NCBI RefSeq assembly: GCF_003121705.1
Contig: NZ_PYHR01000002.1
Coordinates: 3,534,001 to 3,598,000, forward strand
Source: Serinibacter arcticus
Lineage (GTDB): Bacteria > Actinomycetota > Actinomycetes > Actinomycetales > Beutenbergiaceae
Length of the DNA stretch: 64,000 nt
Direction of reading: 5' to 3'
Numbering within the stretch: the stretch's first letter is position 1; each line of letters opens with the position of its first letter. Position numbers and translations under genes: made by a program. Below the pieces are notes generated by a model that was not told the DNA's origin, ran no database searches, and was given only the letters and a program-made list of their open reading frames with translations. Shown here piece by piece: positions 53,649 to 62,512 of the stretch.

Positions 53649-56282
53649 TCAGAGCTGCTGCAGGCGGAACAGGAACGCGGCCATGGCGTCCCGCTTGACG
53701 CTGCTCAGCGGCTGGAACGTGCTGCTGCCGTCGTTGCCCTGCCAGCCGGTCGCGATCCCCGACTCGTAGAGCCACGCGATCTCCGTGTAGTACCGGTCGG
53801 AGAGTGCGACGTCCGTGAAGGGCGACGTGGACGGCGCCTGGTAGCCGGACCCGGCCGCGTACCGGTACAGGAAGGCCGCGATGGCGTCCCGGGCGATCGG
53901 CTCGAGCGGTCGGAAGGACCGGGTGCCGTCGGCGTTCTCCCAACCGGTGGAGATGCCGGCCTCGTGCAGCCAGGCGATCTCCGTGTAGAACTGGTTGCTC
54001 GTGCTGACGTCCACGAACGGCGAGACGGCGGGTGCGGTGTAGCCCTCGACGTCGGCGGCGCGGTAGAGGAACGCGGCCATCGCGTCACGCGCGACCGGGG
54101 TCAGCGGACGGAAGGTCGCCGTTCCGTCGGACTCGGCCCAGCCCGTGGCGATGCCCTCGTTCACGAGCCACGCGATCTCCTGGAAGAACTGCGAGCCGCG
54201 CGGGACGTCGGTGAACGCCGGAGCGTCGTAGGACAGCCCGTGCCGGTAGGTGAAGAGCGGGTCGGCCGTGTCGTTGGGCAGGTCGGAGGCCTGCGCGGCG
54301 ACGTCCGCCATGCTCGAGGGCAGCTCGAACGGGAGGGTGCCCTCCGGCTCGGCGTCGCCGACGATCACGTTCAGCAGCGCCTCGTCCGACGCTCCGTAGT
54401 GGGCCAGGACGGCGGAGGAGTGCTCCACGACGTCGCCCAGGATCAGCGAGCGCGAGAGCTGCGGCAGTGCGATCGTCACGGCGCCGGCGTCGTGCGCCGC
54501 GAGCAGCGCCTGGTGGGCGGGCTCGGTGCCGTTGTAGTCGAGGTTGTAGTAGTTGTCCGGGTCGGCGACCAGGGCAGCCTCGCCGCCGCGCCAGTTGCCG
54601 GCGGGGTCGGTCAGGCGGACGAAGGCGTAGTCGGCCTCGGCCGGGTCCGTCACCGGCACGAAGCCGGCCGCGGTCGCAGCCTCGGGCGAGATGCCGTACA
54701 GGTAGGCGGTCGCGCCCGCGGTTCCCGACAGCGGGAGCAGGTCCTCCGAGTTGGTGAGCAGCGTCGTCGAGCGCTCCTGGATGTCCAGGGCGACGGCGCG
54801 GTGCTCGGGGGAGCCGACGACGGCGGTCGCCTCGACCGCGTCGACGTACGGGTTCTCGAACAGGCCCAGCAGGAACTTCTGCTCGACGACCCGCTCGGCC
54901 GCCTCGGAGACGCGCTCCTCGCTCAGCAGCCCGGAGGTGACGGCATTGACGATGTTGACGGGCTGGTCGGCGCCGCCGATGACGTCCGTGCCGGCGTTGA
55001 TGGCCTTCGCGTAGCGCTCGGTCACCGTCGCGGAGTCCATGCCCCACGGGGTGCCGAAGCCGTCGGAGACGATGTAGAACGGGGTCGGCGGGCGGTTGTT
55101 CGTGCAGGAGACCGGGCCGCAGGTCTCGGTGATCGCCCAGTCGGAGGTGACCACGCCGTCGAAGCCGTAGTCCTCGCGCAGGAGATCCTGCAGGAGGTAG
55201 GAGTTGAAGCCTGCGCCGACCTGCTCCAGCAGCGTGCCCTCGAGCTCGAGGTTCTGCAGGATCGAGTAGGTGGGCATGATGCCGGCGGCTCCGGCCTCGA
55301 ACGCCTTCTCGTACGCGACGACGTGCTCGTCGAAGTTGTTGCCGGGGAACGTGGCGTACCGGCCGTAGGAGTAGTGGCTGTCGTAGCCGTTCGCCTGGGC
55401 GCCGTAGCCCACCCAGTGCTTCACGACCGTGGCGACGCCGTCCGAGGCGAGCTCGGTGTCGCTGCCCTGGAGGCCGCGCACGTAGGCGCCGACGTGCTCG
55501 CCGGCGGAGACGCCCTCGGAGCCGAACGTGCCGTTGGCACGGGTCCAGCGGGGCTCGGTGGCGATGTCGGCCTGCGGGGAGAGGGCCTCGCGGATACCGA
55601 CGGCGACGTACTCCTCGCGGATGATCTCGGCCATGGCCTCGGTGGCCTCGACGTCGTCGAGCCCGCCCATGCCGATCGCGTCGGGGAACTGCGTGAACGA
55701 GCCGCTCGTGACCGAGACACCGAAGGAGTCGGTGAAGCCCGAGCGCGGGTCGGTGCTGATGAGGACGGGGATGCCCCAGTCCTCGGCCTCCGCCAGCTCC
55801 TGCAGCAGGTTGTGCTGGTCGGCGAGCTGCGACGTCTCGGGCGACATGCGCGAGATGTAGGTCGAGATGTGACGCTGCTGCAGCATCGTCTTGAACCCCA
55901 CCGACGGCCCGAACGGACCGACGCCGTCCTCGAGCGCGTAGGTGTCGGGCGCGCTGCTGGGGGAGGTGAGGCTGGCGTGCATGAGAAGGCCGGCCTTCTC
56001 GGCCAACGTGAGCCGCGAGACGAGGTCGGCCGCGCGCTCCTTGTCGGTCAGGCGCCAGTCCTCGTACGGCGTCAGGTCGCCGCTGTGGTCGAGGTCGCGG
56101 AACTGCAGGCCGTCGACGGTGAGGATCTCACCGCTCCGGCTGCCGAGCTCGGGCTGCTCCACAGCGGGTGCGGGGGCCGCCACAGCTGCGGGGACCGAGG
56201 CGGCGAGGGGGAGGGCGACGGCAACGGCCGCCAGGGCTCCCAGCCTCCGGCTGGTCAGGATCTTTCGGGTTGACGAATCCAT
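53649..56282 (-). CDS. Secreted glycoside hydrolase family 3 protein with SLH-like C-terminus
   Basis: 877 residues. Signal peptide (LGALAAVAVALPLAASVPAAVAA). GH3 N-terminal barrel with VLISTDPRSGF, TVVKHWVGYG (conserved K-H), and DGVVTSDWAIT with the nucleophile aspartate; GH3 C-terminal sandwich with STTLLTNSEDLLPL and GTLPFELP. Three SLH-like repeats (about residues 690-877) with the F-x-D-V...EIAWL...GWxxx-F-x-P-L-x-P-x-x-R-D-A-M-A-A-F-L pattern. Predicted exo-beta-glycosidase (glucosidase or related) kept at the cell surface; exact specificity unknown. ATG start at 56282 with AAGGA. A conserved spaced palindrome upstream is shared with the ROK gene. Confidence 0.9.
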   Translation of the reverse strand: MDSSTRKILTSRRLGALAAVAVALPLAASVPAAVAAPAPAVEQPELGSRSGEILTVDGLQFRDLDHSGDLTPYEDWRLTDKERAADLVSRLTLAEKAGLLMHASLTSPSSAPDTYALEDGVGPFGPSVGFKTMLQQRHISTYISRMSPETSQLADQHNLLQELAEAEDWGIPVLISTDPRSGFTDSFGVSVTSGSFTQFPDAIGMGGLDDVEATEAMAEIIREEYVAVGIREALSPQADIATEPRWTRANGTFGSEGVSAGEHVGAYVRGLQGSDTELASDGVATVVKHWVGYGAQANGYDSHYSYGRYATFPGNNFDEHVVAYEKAFEAGAAGIMPTYSILQNLELEGTLLEQVGAGFNSYLLQDLLREDYGFDGVVTSDWAITETCGPVSCTNNRPPTPFYIVSDGFGTPWGMDSATVTERYAKAINAGTDVIGGADQPVNIVNAVTSGLLSEERVSEAAERVVEQKFLLGLFENPYVDAVEATAVVGSPEHRAVALDIQERSTTLLTNSEDLLPLSGTAGATAYLYGISPEAATAAGFVPVTDPAEADYAFVRLTDPAGNWRGGEAALVADPDNYYNLDYNGTEPAHQALLAAHDAGAVTIALPQLSRSLILGDVVEHSSAVLAHYGASDEALLNVIVGDAEPEGTLPFELPSSMADVAAQASDLPNDTADPLFTYRHGLSYDAPAFTDVPRGSQFFQEIAWLVNEGIATGWAESDGTATFRPLTPVARDAMAAFLYRAADVEGYTAPAVSPFVDVSTSNQFYTEIAWLHEAGISTGWENADGTRSFRPLEPIARDAIAAFLYRYAAGSGYQAPSTSPFTDVALSDRYYTEIAWLYESGIATGWQGNDGSSTFQPLSSVKRDAMAAFLFRLQQL

Positions 56283-56304
56283 CGGTGCATCCTTGCATCA
56301 GGGT

Positions 56305-56330
56305 TCTCGGGGTCGGGGGTGCCCCGAATG
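56305..56330 (-). promoter_or_regulatory. Candidate ROK-regulator operator upstream of the GH3 gene
   Basis: Coding-strand CATTCGGG-N8-GACCCCGA (56330-56307), 25-48 bp before the GH3 ATG. Arms and spacing are identical to the site at 57875-57898. Confidence 0.6.
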
Positions 56331-56520
56331 GAACAGTAGGCACGGTGTTCTGCGGGCGCAAGGTTCAGATGGGACCTGATCGCCGGTGCGGGCGAGCGCG
56401 GCACGCCGGTCGGCGAGCCCGCCAGCGGCGGGAATCCGGGGTCGACGGGGCGGCGGAGCGGTCAGGGCATCCCGACCAGGTGGTTGAGATTGAGCGGCGT
56501 GTCGCGCTCGCGTGTCGCGG

Positions 56521-57810
56521 TCAGGCGCGCAGGAAGCCGCGGTACACCAGACGGTTCTCGGAGCTCCGGGGGAGGTGCCGGCCCGCGCTCTCCGCCTCGT
56601 ACTCGTGACCGAGCGCCACATGGCCCGCACGCACGAGCGCTCCCACGAGCGGCGCGCTCGCGACCGACGCCGAGATCACCCGCACGCCTCGCGCCACCAC
56701 CGGCTGGGTGTGCCGCTCGATCGCCGCGGCGAGGCCCTCGTGATAGGCCGGGTGGGCTCCCAGCAGGTCCCCTCCGACGACGACGGCCTCGGGGTTGAGC
56801 ACGTTGCACGTCGCGGCGACGACGCTGCCCAGGGTGGACCCCGCCTCGCGCAGCACCCGAGCGCTCACCTCGTCCCGGAAGTCGGCGATGCCGCGGGGGT
56901 CGTCCGGTCCGGCGTCGTTGACCTGACGCAGCCGCCGCAGGATCTCGACGGCGTTGACCATCACCTCGACGCACCCGTGCTGCCCGCAGCGGCACAGCGG
57001 GCCCATGGGGTCGACCTGGTTGTGGCCGATCTCGCCGGCGTAGCCCGCGTGGCCGGAGTAGACGCCGCCGCGCAGCACGAGGCCGGCGCCGACGCCGCGC
57101 GAGACCTCGAGGTAGAGGAAGTCCTCCAGGTCGCGGCCGACGCCGGTGAGGCGTTCCGCCCACGCGGCGAGGTTGGCGTCGTTGTCCACGTGGACCTGAC
57201 GCCCCAGCCGACGTCCCAGCTCCGTGCGCACGTCGATCCCCGACCAGGCCGTCAGGACGCTCGGGCTGCCGACGGTGCCCGTGTCGTGGTCGATCGGACC
57301 CGGGAGGGCGGCAACCACGGCGTCGACGTCGGGGGCGTCCGGATCCCGACGGGCCAGCAGCCGGACGAACAGGTCGGCGGCGACGTCGAGCGATCGGGCG
57401 GGGGCCGCGCCCGGGGCCACCTCGGCCTCGAGGTGGTCCGTCACCTGCGCCAGCATGTCGCCCAGGGCCACCTCGACACGGTCGTGCCCGAGTCGGACGG
57501 CTGCGAGCGCGACGTGCGGGAGGACCGGGAAGAGGAGGGCCGGCCGGCGGCCGCTTCCGGTCCGGTCGGGCTCGCCCGTCCCTTCCTCGGCGAGCAGCGA
57601 GTCGGCGATCAGCTCCGCCACGACGGTCTTGACGGTCGAGCGCGACAGGCCCGTCTCGATCATCAGGTCGGCCCGCGTGGTCCCGGGGCTGGCTCGGACG
57701 ATGGCGGCGATCCACTCGCGGTTGCCGGCTCGGCGCTCGGCGCTCCTCGGGCCCGACGACAGGCGTCCCGGGTCGAAGCCGGGCTGGTTCGGTGCCGTGC
57801 GCGGGGGCAT
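56521..57810 (-). CDS. ROK-family transcriptional regulator (NagC/XylR type)
   Basis: 429 residues. N-terminal winged helix (EWIAAIVRASPGTTRADLMIETGLSRSTVKTVVAELIAD), then the ROK sugar-kinase-like domain with VHVDNDANLAAWAE, the zinc site GEIGHNQVDPMGPLCRCGQHGCVEV and NPEAVVVGGDLLG. ATG start at 57810 with GAGAGGA; upstream in-frame codons belong to the next gene on another frame. It follows the GH3 gene's promoter side and the two share an operator, so it probably senses a sugar released by that enzyme and represses both. Confidence 0.9.
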   Translation of the reverse strand: MPPRTAPNQPGFDPGRLSSGPRSAERRAGNREWIAAIVRASPGTTRADLMIETGLSRSTVKTVVAELIADSLLAEEGTGEPDRTGSGRRPALLFPVLPHVALAAVRLGHDRVEVALGDMLAQVTDHLEAEVAPGAAPARSLDVAADLFVRLLARRDPDAPDVDAVVAALPGPIDHDTGTVGSPSVLTAWSGIDVRTELGRRLGRQVHVDNDANLAAWAERLTGVGRDLEDFLYLEVSRGVGAGLVLRGGVYSGHAGYAGEIGHNQVDPMGPLCRCGQHGCVEVMVNAVEILRRLRQVNDAGPDDPRGIADFRDEVSARVLREAGSTLGSVVAATCNVLNPEAVVVGGDLLGAHPAYHEGLAAAIERHTQPVVARGVRVISASVASAPLVGALVRAGHVALGHEYEAESAGRHLPRSSENRLVYRGFLRA

Positions 57811-57874
57811 GTCGGTCCTCTCGTTCACGGCTCCGATCGGCCGGTGCAGTCGTTCCACTCTAGGGCGGAACACG

Positions 57875-57902
57875 CATTCGGGTTCACCGTGACCCCGAAA
57901 TG
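57875..57902 (-). promoter_or_regulatory. Candidate ROK-regulator operator upstream of its own gene
   Basis: CATTCGGG-N8-GACCCCGA plus AATG, 65 bp before the ROK ATG. It overlaps the last codons and stop of the upstream DUF4031-HD gene. Confidence 0.6.
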
Positions 57903-58849
57903 CCTCCCGCGGGTCGGTCGCGCAGCGCCACGACCTCCGCGCGCAGGTTGGCCCGCGCGCGTGCCTCCCATCGCACGTGGGCCGCGGCGGTGACGAACAC
58001 CTCGCCCTCCAGCAGCCGGTCCAGGATCGCGGCGCGCGCCGGAGCGAAGACGTCGTCGGCCACGTGGGCGTACTCCTGACGGATGCCGGCGGCGTAGTCG
58101 GCGTAGCGCGGGGCGTCGGCCCCGAGCACCGCCAGGTCGGCATCGCTCAGCAGGGCTCCGGCCCTGTCGTCGGGCGCGACCTCGTGCGTCGCGGTCAGTC
58201 GCACGAGCCGTGCCACCTCCGCGGCGTCGCGATCACCGTCGAGCATCTCGAGCGCGAGCGCCGCCGAGGCCTCCTCGTCGTCCACCAGCGCGTCGCCGAC
58301 GGGCACGGCCTCCCGCCGTCGGCCCGAGGCGTGCACGGCGTCGTGGAACCACGCCGCGAGCAGCGCCGTGCGCACGGTCCGCGGCGCTGCACGCTCGGCC
58401 AGGGCGAGGTCAGCGACACCGTCGAGCACCTCGCGCAGGTGGGTGCGGCCGTGGTGCAGCCGACCCGGCTCGGACCACCTGGCCAGGAGGTTCGCGCCGA
58501 CGGCCTCCCAGGAGACGGACCCCGAACCGTCCGACGGGCCGGTGGCCAGGCCGGCCCAGTGCTCGCGCAGCCAGGCGTCCTCGGCGAGGCGGCGCCGCTC
58601 CGGGTGGCGCAGCCCGCCGGCGACGAGCCGGCGGATCAGGTCCCGCCCCGACACGGGCGCGGCGCCACGGGCGACGAGCTCCGCGTGGCGGGACGCCGGC
58701 ACGTCGTAGTGGTCGACGTCGAACGAGCGCGCCGGCACCCCCGCCAGCGCGGCGAACGTGTGCAGCTCGGCCAGCGAGGTGTCCGAGACGAGGTGCGACC
58801 ACAGGGTGCCGTGCGCGGGCCACGCCGGGGGATCGACGAGGACGGCCAC
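57884..58849 (-). CDS. DUF4031 - HD-domain fusion protein
   Basis: 321 residues. The first 90 are DUF4031 (VLVDPPAWPAHGTLWSHLVSDTSLAELH...DHYDVPASRH). The remainder is a metal-dependent phosphohydrolase-like HD-superfamily domain (COG4339 type) with HHGRTHLREVL, AAWFHDAVH and a C-terminal YADYAAGIRQEYAHV...R-x-x-IL segment. The HD dyad and following histidine suggest metal binding. Substrate unknown. GTG start at 58849. The C-terminal half is paralogous to the protein at 59267-60172. Confidence 0.82.
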   Translation of the reverse strand: MAVLVDPPAWPAHGTLWSHLVSDTSLAELHTFAALAGVPARSFDVDHYDVPASRHAELVARGAAPVSGRDLIRRLVAGGLRHPERRRLAEDAWLREHWAGLATGPSDGSGSVSWEAVGANLLARWSEPGRLHHGRTHLREVLDGVADLALAERAAPRTVRTALLAAWFHDAVHASGRRREAVPVGDALVDDEEASAALALEMLDGDRDAAEVARLVRLTATHEVAPDDRAGALLSDADLAVLGADAPRYADYAAGIRQEYAHVADDVFAPARAAILDRLLEGEVFVTAAAHVRWEARARANLRAEVVALRDRPAGGISGSR

Positions 58850-58905
58850 GGGAGCAGCCTAGTGAGCGGGCCGACCCGCCCCGAACCACGCCCCGGCACC
58901 CGCCC

Positions 58906-59199
58906 TCACGCGATCGTGAAGAGCCTCGTCGCATTGGTCTCGGTGTCGGTGTACTGCCGGGCGGCGTTGTCGAGCGCGAGCGCGATGGCGTCGAGGTTCG
59001 CCTCCACCTGCGACTGCGTGCCGCGCCACTGCGCGGCCAGGGCCGCGAACTGGGTGGAGGCGGACCCCTGCCAGGTGGTCTCGAGCGACGTCAGGTGCGT
59101 CATCATCGCGGCGACCTCCGCGGAGATGGTGGCGCCGGACGTGCGGGTGCTGCGGGCTGCGGTGGCGACGGCCTCGGCGTCGACGGTGTATGCGGTCAT
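58906..59199 (-). CDS. Orphan WXG100 (ESAT-6-like) protein
   Basis: 97 residues, all-helical, with the hairpin motif TTWQGSASTQF (W-x-G) near the middle. WXG100 proteins are exported as helical-hairpin dimers by ESX/type VII systems. ATG start at 59199 with GAGGAGGA. There is no EccC ATPase, second WXG100 gene or LXG toxin in the window, so its export route or partner must be elsewhere. Confidence 0.87.
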   Translation of the reverse strand: MTAYTVDAEAVATAARSTRTSGATISAEVAAMMTHLTSLETTWQGSASTQFAALAAQWRGTQSQVEANLDAIALALDNAARQYTDTETNATRLFTIA

Positions 59200-59266
59200 G
59201 GGTCCTCCTCGGACCGGCGCTGTCACCCCGGCCGTCCCGGTCGGGGAGGCGCCGTCGGGACCGAGA

Positions 59267-60172
59267 CTAGGAACGCGGGTCGGGTCGCGGGGAGCGTCCG
59301 AGCGTGGAGGTGGACCCGTCGTCGAACGGCGAGGCTGGGGACAGTCCGTCACGGGGACCACGCGCGGAAACCCGGGTGACGATCGACTGGCCGTCGAGCA
59401 CCGCGGCCTCGGCATCGGCGTCAGGCCCCTGCGAGGCTGCTTCCACGCGCTCGAGCTCCGAGCTGAGCTTGGACAGCTCGGCGGTGATGTTCTCCCGCGC
59501 GGGCTCCTCCCACTGGCGGCCCATCGGCGAGCAGAAGATCTGGGGCCGGGAGACCAGCTTGCGCAGGATCGCGATCCTGGCCTCGAGGTAGTCCTCGGCG
59601 GGGATGTGCGCGTACTCGGCGCGGATGTTCTTGCGGTACGCCGCGTACTTCTGAGGCTCGCACGCCAGCCCCGCGAGGTCGGCGTCGCTGAGGGCCTGGG
59701 CGTCGACGTCGACGGTGGAGGCCGAGTGGCGGTGGATCTGTGCGATCAGCGTCGCGATGCGCTCGACGGTCGCGTCCGCGACGCCGATGGCCGGGAGCTC
59801 ACGGCGGGCCCGCTCGGCGCTCGCCATGGTGTCCTCCCCGCCCTTGTGCGCGTAGGAGGCGCGGGCGAGGGCGGTGAACTCGGCGCCGTGGTACCAGCCG
59901 GCGACCCGCACGACGTCGGGGTCGTGCGTCTCCTCGGCGAGCTGGTCGATGCTGGCCAGGACGTCGACGAGGTGCTTGATCGCGTGGTGGAACCGGTCGG
60001 GGCTGGACCAGCTCGCGATCAGGGCCTCGGCCACCGCGGCGATCTCGTCGGTCGGGGCGTCGGCGCCGATCGCCTTCGCACTGCGCGTGAAGGCGGGGAC
60101 CAACCACTGCGGCGCTTCGATCACGCCCATGACGCCCATCCAGTTCTGTCTCGGGACCTGAGCGGGAGCCAT
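59267..60172 (-). CDS. HD-domain phosphohydrolase-like protein
   Basis: 301 residues. Metal-dependent HD-superfamily fold of the COG4339 type: SSPDRFHHAIKHLVDVLASI, VAGWYHGAEFT (histidine but not the usual HD), ASYAHKGGEDTMASAERA, then SDADLAGLACEPQKYAAYRKNIRAEYAHIP, closely matching the DUF4031-HD fusion. A 60-residue Ser/Pro/Asp-rich tail follows. The second metal residue is glycine here (YHG instead of FHD), so it may be catalytically altered. ATG start at 60172. Confidence 0.75.
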   Translation of the reverse strand: MAPAQVPRQNWMGVMGVIEAPQWLVPAFTRSAKAIGADAPTDEIAAVAEALIASWSSPDRFHHAIKHLVDVLASIDQLAEETHDPDVVRVAGWYHGAEFTALARASYAHKGGEDTMASAERARRELPAIGVADATVERIATLIAQIHRHSASTVDVDAQALSDADLAGLACEPQKYAAYRKNIRAEYAHIPAEDYLEARIAILRKLVSRPQIFCSPMGRQWEEPARENITAELSKLSSELERVEAASQGPDADAEAAVLDGQSIVTRVSARGPRDGLSPASPFDDGSTSTLGRSPRPDPRS

Positions 60173-60230
60173 CGTAGCCCCGCGGCCGACGGGTCGCGTC
60201 ACGTCGTTCGGAGGCCGCCTCGTCCGCGGG

Positions 60231-61682
60231 TCAGGTCGCGGTCGGGAGCCAGACCTGCATCGTCGCCCCGCCGCCCGGGGTGGCGTCGCAGCGCACGCGT
60301 CCCCCGAGCGCCGCCGTCATCCCGGCCACGATCGACAGCCCGAGGCCCGACCCTCCGGCGTCACGGGTCCGACCGGAGTCGAGGCGTGCGAAGCGCTCGA
60401 AGATGCGCAGCCGATCGGCCTCCGGGACGCCCGGGCCGTGGTCGACGACGGCGAGCCGCACGACGTCGCCGTCGTCCACCGCGGTCAGCTCGACCGGGCT
60501 GCCGTCGGGGGAGTATGCGGCGGCGTTGGCCACGAGGTTGGTGAGGATCCGGCGCAGGGCGGCGTCGTCGGCCAGGACCTGACGCGTCGTGTCGACCCGC
60601 ACGGTCACCGCGCGGGTCGGGTCGAGGACCTCGAGATCGCGGGCGGCGTCCCGCAGTGGTGCCTCGACGTCGAGCGGGACGGGGGTCATCCCGACCCCCT
60701 GGTCCAGCCGCGCCAGCGAGAGCAGGTCGGCCACGAGGGCCGTCATCCGGACGGAGGAGGTCTCGATCCGCTTCATCACGCCGGGCACCTCCTCCGGCGG
60801 GATGCCCCCGATCCGGTACAGCTCGGCGTACCCCGTCAGCGTCGCGAGCGGCGTGCGCAGCTCGTGGCTCGCATCCCCGACGAACGCCTTCATGCGCTGC
60901 TCGCTCGCCTGCTGGGCGTGGAAGGAGGTCTCGACCTGGCCGAGCATCGTGTTGAGCGAGGTGGCGAGCGAGCCGACCTCCGTCGTCGGCGGGGCGGGTT
61001 CGACCCGCTGGGCCAGGTCGCCGGCGGCGATGCGGGCCGCGGTCGTCTCGATGCGTCGCAGCGGCTGGAGGCTGGAGCGGACCACGATGTAGGTGGCGAT
61101 CGCGGCGAGCGCCAGCACACCGCCCCCGACGGCGAGCAGCGCACCGGCCATCACGCCCATCGTCGCGTTGACGGCGGTCAGCGGGAGCGCGACGGCGGCC
61201 GTCCCCGTCACCGAGCCGTCGGGAGCCGTCACCGGCGCGACGACCACGCGCCAGGACCCCCCGTCCAGGCCGGGCACGGTGAAGGGGCGGCCGGCGAGCA
61301 GGGCGACCGAGTCGACGTCGAGCGGACCGAGCTCGGGTCCCGCCGTCGCGACGCTCGAGCCGCCCAGCAGGCTGCCGCGCGTGCACGGTCCGGCGACGCA
61401 GCGCTGGATCTCGGTGCCGTCAGGTCGGGCCAGCACGACGGCGTAGTCGGTCGGCAGCGCCGAGTTGACGGGATCTTGCACCCCGGTCGGGACGAGGTCG
61501 GAGTAGGCGACGTCGACCAGGCTCTGCGCGGCACGATCGAGCTGGGAGTCGACCTCGCGCACCAGGGAGCTCTTCAGGAGCGTCAGGGCGAGCCCACCCA
61601 CCGCCACGAGGGCGAATGTGAGCAGGACCGAGAACAGCACCACGAGCCGGACCCGCAGCGGCAGCTGCCGCCAGGCCGTCAC
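60231..61682 (-). CDS. Sensor histidine kinase (OmpR-pair type)
   Basis: 483 residues. Transmembrane helix 1 (LVVLFSVLLTFALVAVGGLALTLL), an extracytoplasmic sensor of about 130 residues with two cysteines (IQRCVAGPCTRG), helix 2 (LLAVGGGVLALAAIATYIVV), HAMP, HisKA with phospho-histidine in DASHELRTPLATLTGYAEL, and ATPase boxes N (LTNLVANAAAYS), G1 (VVDHGPGV) and G2 (GSGLGLSIV). GTG 61682 overlaps the response-regulator stop. The cysteine pair could be a redox-sensitive loop. Ligand unknown. Confidence 0.94.
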   Translation of the reverse strand: MTAWRQLPLRVRLVVLFSVLLTFALVAVGGLALTLLKSSLVREVDSQLDRAAQSLVDVAYSDLVPTGVQDPVNSALPTDYAVVLARPDGTEIQRCVAGPCTRGSLLGGSSVATAGPELGPLDVDSVALLAGRPFTVPGLDGGSWRVVVAPVTAPDGSVTGTAAVALPLTAVNATMGVMAGALLAVGGGVLALAAIATYIVVRSSLQPLRRIETTAARIAAGDLAQRVEPAPPTTEVGSLATSLNTMLGQVETSFHAQQASEQRMKAFVGDASHELRTPLATLTGYAELYRIGGIPPEEVPGVMKRIETSSVRMTALVADLLSLARLDQGVGMTPVPLDVEAPLRDAARDLEVLDPTRAVTVRVDTTRQVLADDAALRRILTNLVANAAAYSPDGSPVELTAVDDGDVVRLAVVDHGPGVPEADRLRIFERFARLDSGRTRDAGGSGLGLSIVAGMTAALGGRVRCDATPGGGATMQVWLPTAT

Positions 61683-62407
61683 GGCGTCTTGAGGACGTAC
61701 CCGAGGCCCCGGCGGGTGTGGATGAGCGGCACGGGGGCCGCGGCGTCGGGCGTCCCGGGATCGGGCGCGTCGACCTTCCGGCGCAGGTAGGAGATGTAGG
61801 ACTCCACGATCGTCGGTTCGCCGCGCCAGTCGTAGTCCCAGACGTGGTCGAGGATCTGGGCGCGTGACAGCACACGGCCGGCGTTGGCGGTCAGGTAGCG
61901 CAGCAGCTCGAACTCGGTGGGGGAGAGGTCGATCAGGCGACCGGCGCGGCGAACCTCGCGGGCGTCGGAGTCGATCTCGAGGTCGGCGTACCGCAGGATC
62001 GCCGAGTCGTCGGGGGCGTCCTGGGTGCGGCGCAGGACGGCCCGGATCCGCGCCACCAGCTCCTCGAGGCTGAACGGTTTGGTCACGTAGTCGTCGCCGC
62101 CGACGGTGAGGCCGGCCACCGTGGAGGCGACGTCGTCGCGCGCCGTGAGGAACAGGACGGGCACGCGGATCCCGCGCTCGCGGAGGCGGCGGGTCACCTC
62201 GAAGCCGTCGATGTCGCCGAGCATCACGTCGAGCACGACGAGGTCGGGCTCGACCTGCGTGACGACCTCGAGCGCGTCGTGCCCGTTCGCCGCCGTCGCC
62301 ACCTCGAAGCCGGCGAACCGGAGCGAGGCGACCAGGAGGTCGCGGAGGCTGGGCTCGTCGTCGACGACGACGATGCGCGCCTCGGGCGCGGACGTGGGCG
62401 TGGCCAT
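61679..62407 (-). CDS. OmpR/PhoB-family response regulator
   Basis: 242 residues. Receiver with VVVDDEPSLRDLL, phosphoacceptor in LVVLDVMLGDIDG and YVTKPFSLEELVARI; winged helix with LSPTEFELLRYL, VWDYDWRGEPTIVESYISYLRRKV and IHTRRGLGYVL. ATG start at 62407. An inverted repeat 37-53 bp upstream may be its own binding site. Coupled to the kinase by a GTGA overlap. Confidence 0.95.
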   Translation of the reverse strand: MATPTSAPEARIVVVDDEPSLRDLLVASLRFAGFEVATAANGHDALEVVTQVEPDLVVLDVMLGDIDGFEVTRRLRERGIRVPVLFLTARDDVASTVAGLTVGGDDYVTKPFSLEELVARIRAVLRRTQDAPDDSAILRYADLEIDSDAREVRRAGRLIDLSPTEFELLRYLTANAGRVLSRAQILDHVWDYDWRGEPTIVESYISYLRRKVDAPDPGTPDAAAPVPLIHTRRGLGYVLKTP

Positions 62408-62443
62408 GGCACCAGTGTGCCCCCGCGGACTGAGAGTTTCCTG

Positions 62444-62460
62444 GGTGTCGCCTGGACACC
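62444..62460 (-). promoter_or_regulatory. Inverted repeat upstream of the OmpR-type pair
   Basis: GGTGTC-N5-GACACC, perfect, upstream of the response-regulator start. Candidate autoregulatory site. Confidence 0.45.
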
Positions 62461-62512
62461 GCGTCGGGGCGACGTGATGGTCGTGCTGGGCGGCGGGTCC
62501 GTGCGGTGCGAC

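Noticed and set aside
46834-53943. A 2369-codon open frame antisense to the amylase-pullulanase gene
   Set aside because: It is a GC-driven shadow with low-complexity Arg/Val/Asp-rich sequence and no family features; the plus-strand gene has complete GH13 motifs.
58906-59199. An ESX/type VII secretion locus
   Set aside because: Only one WXG100 gene is present; no EccC-type ATPase, mycosin or partner is seen.
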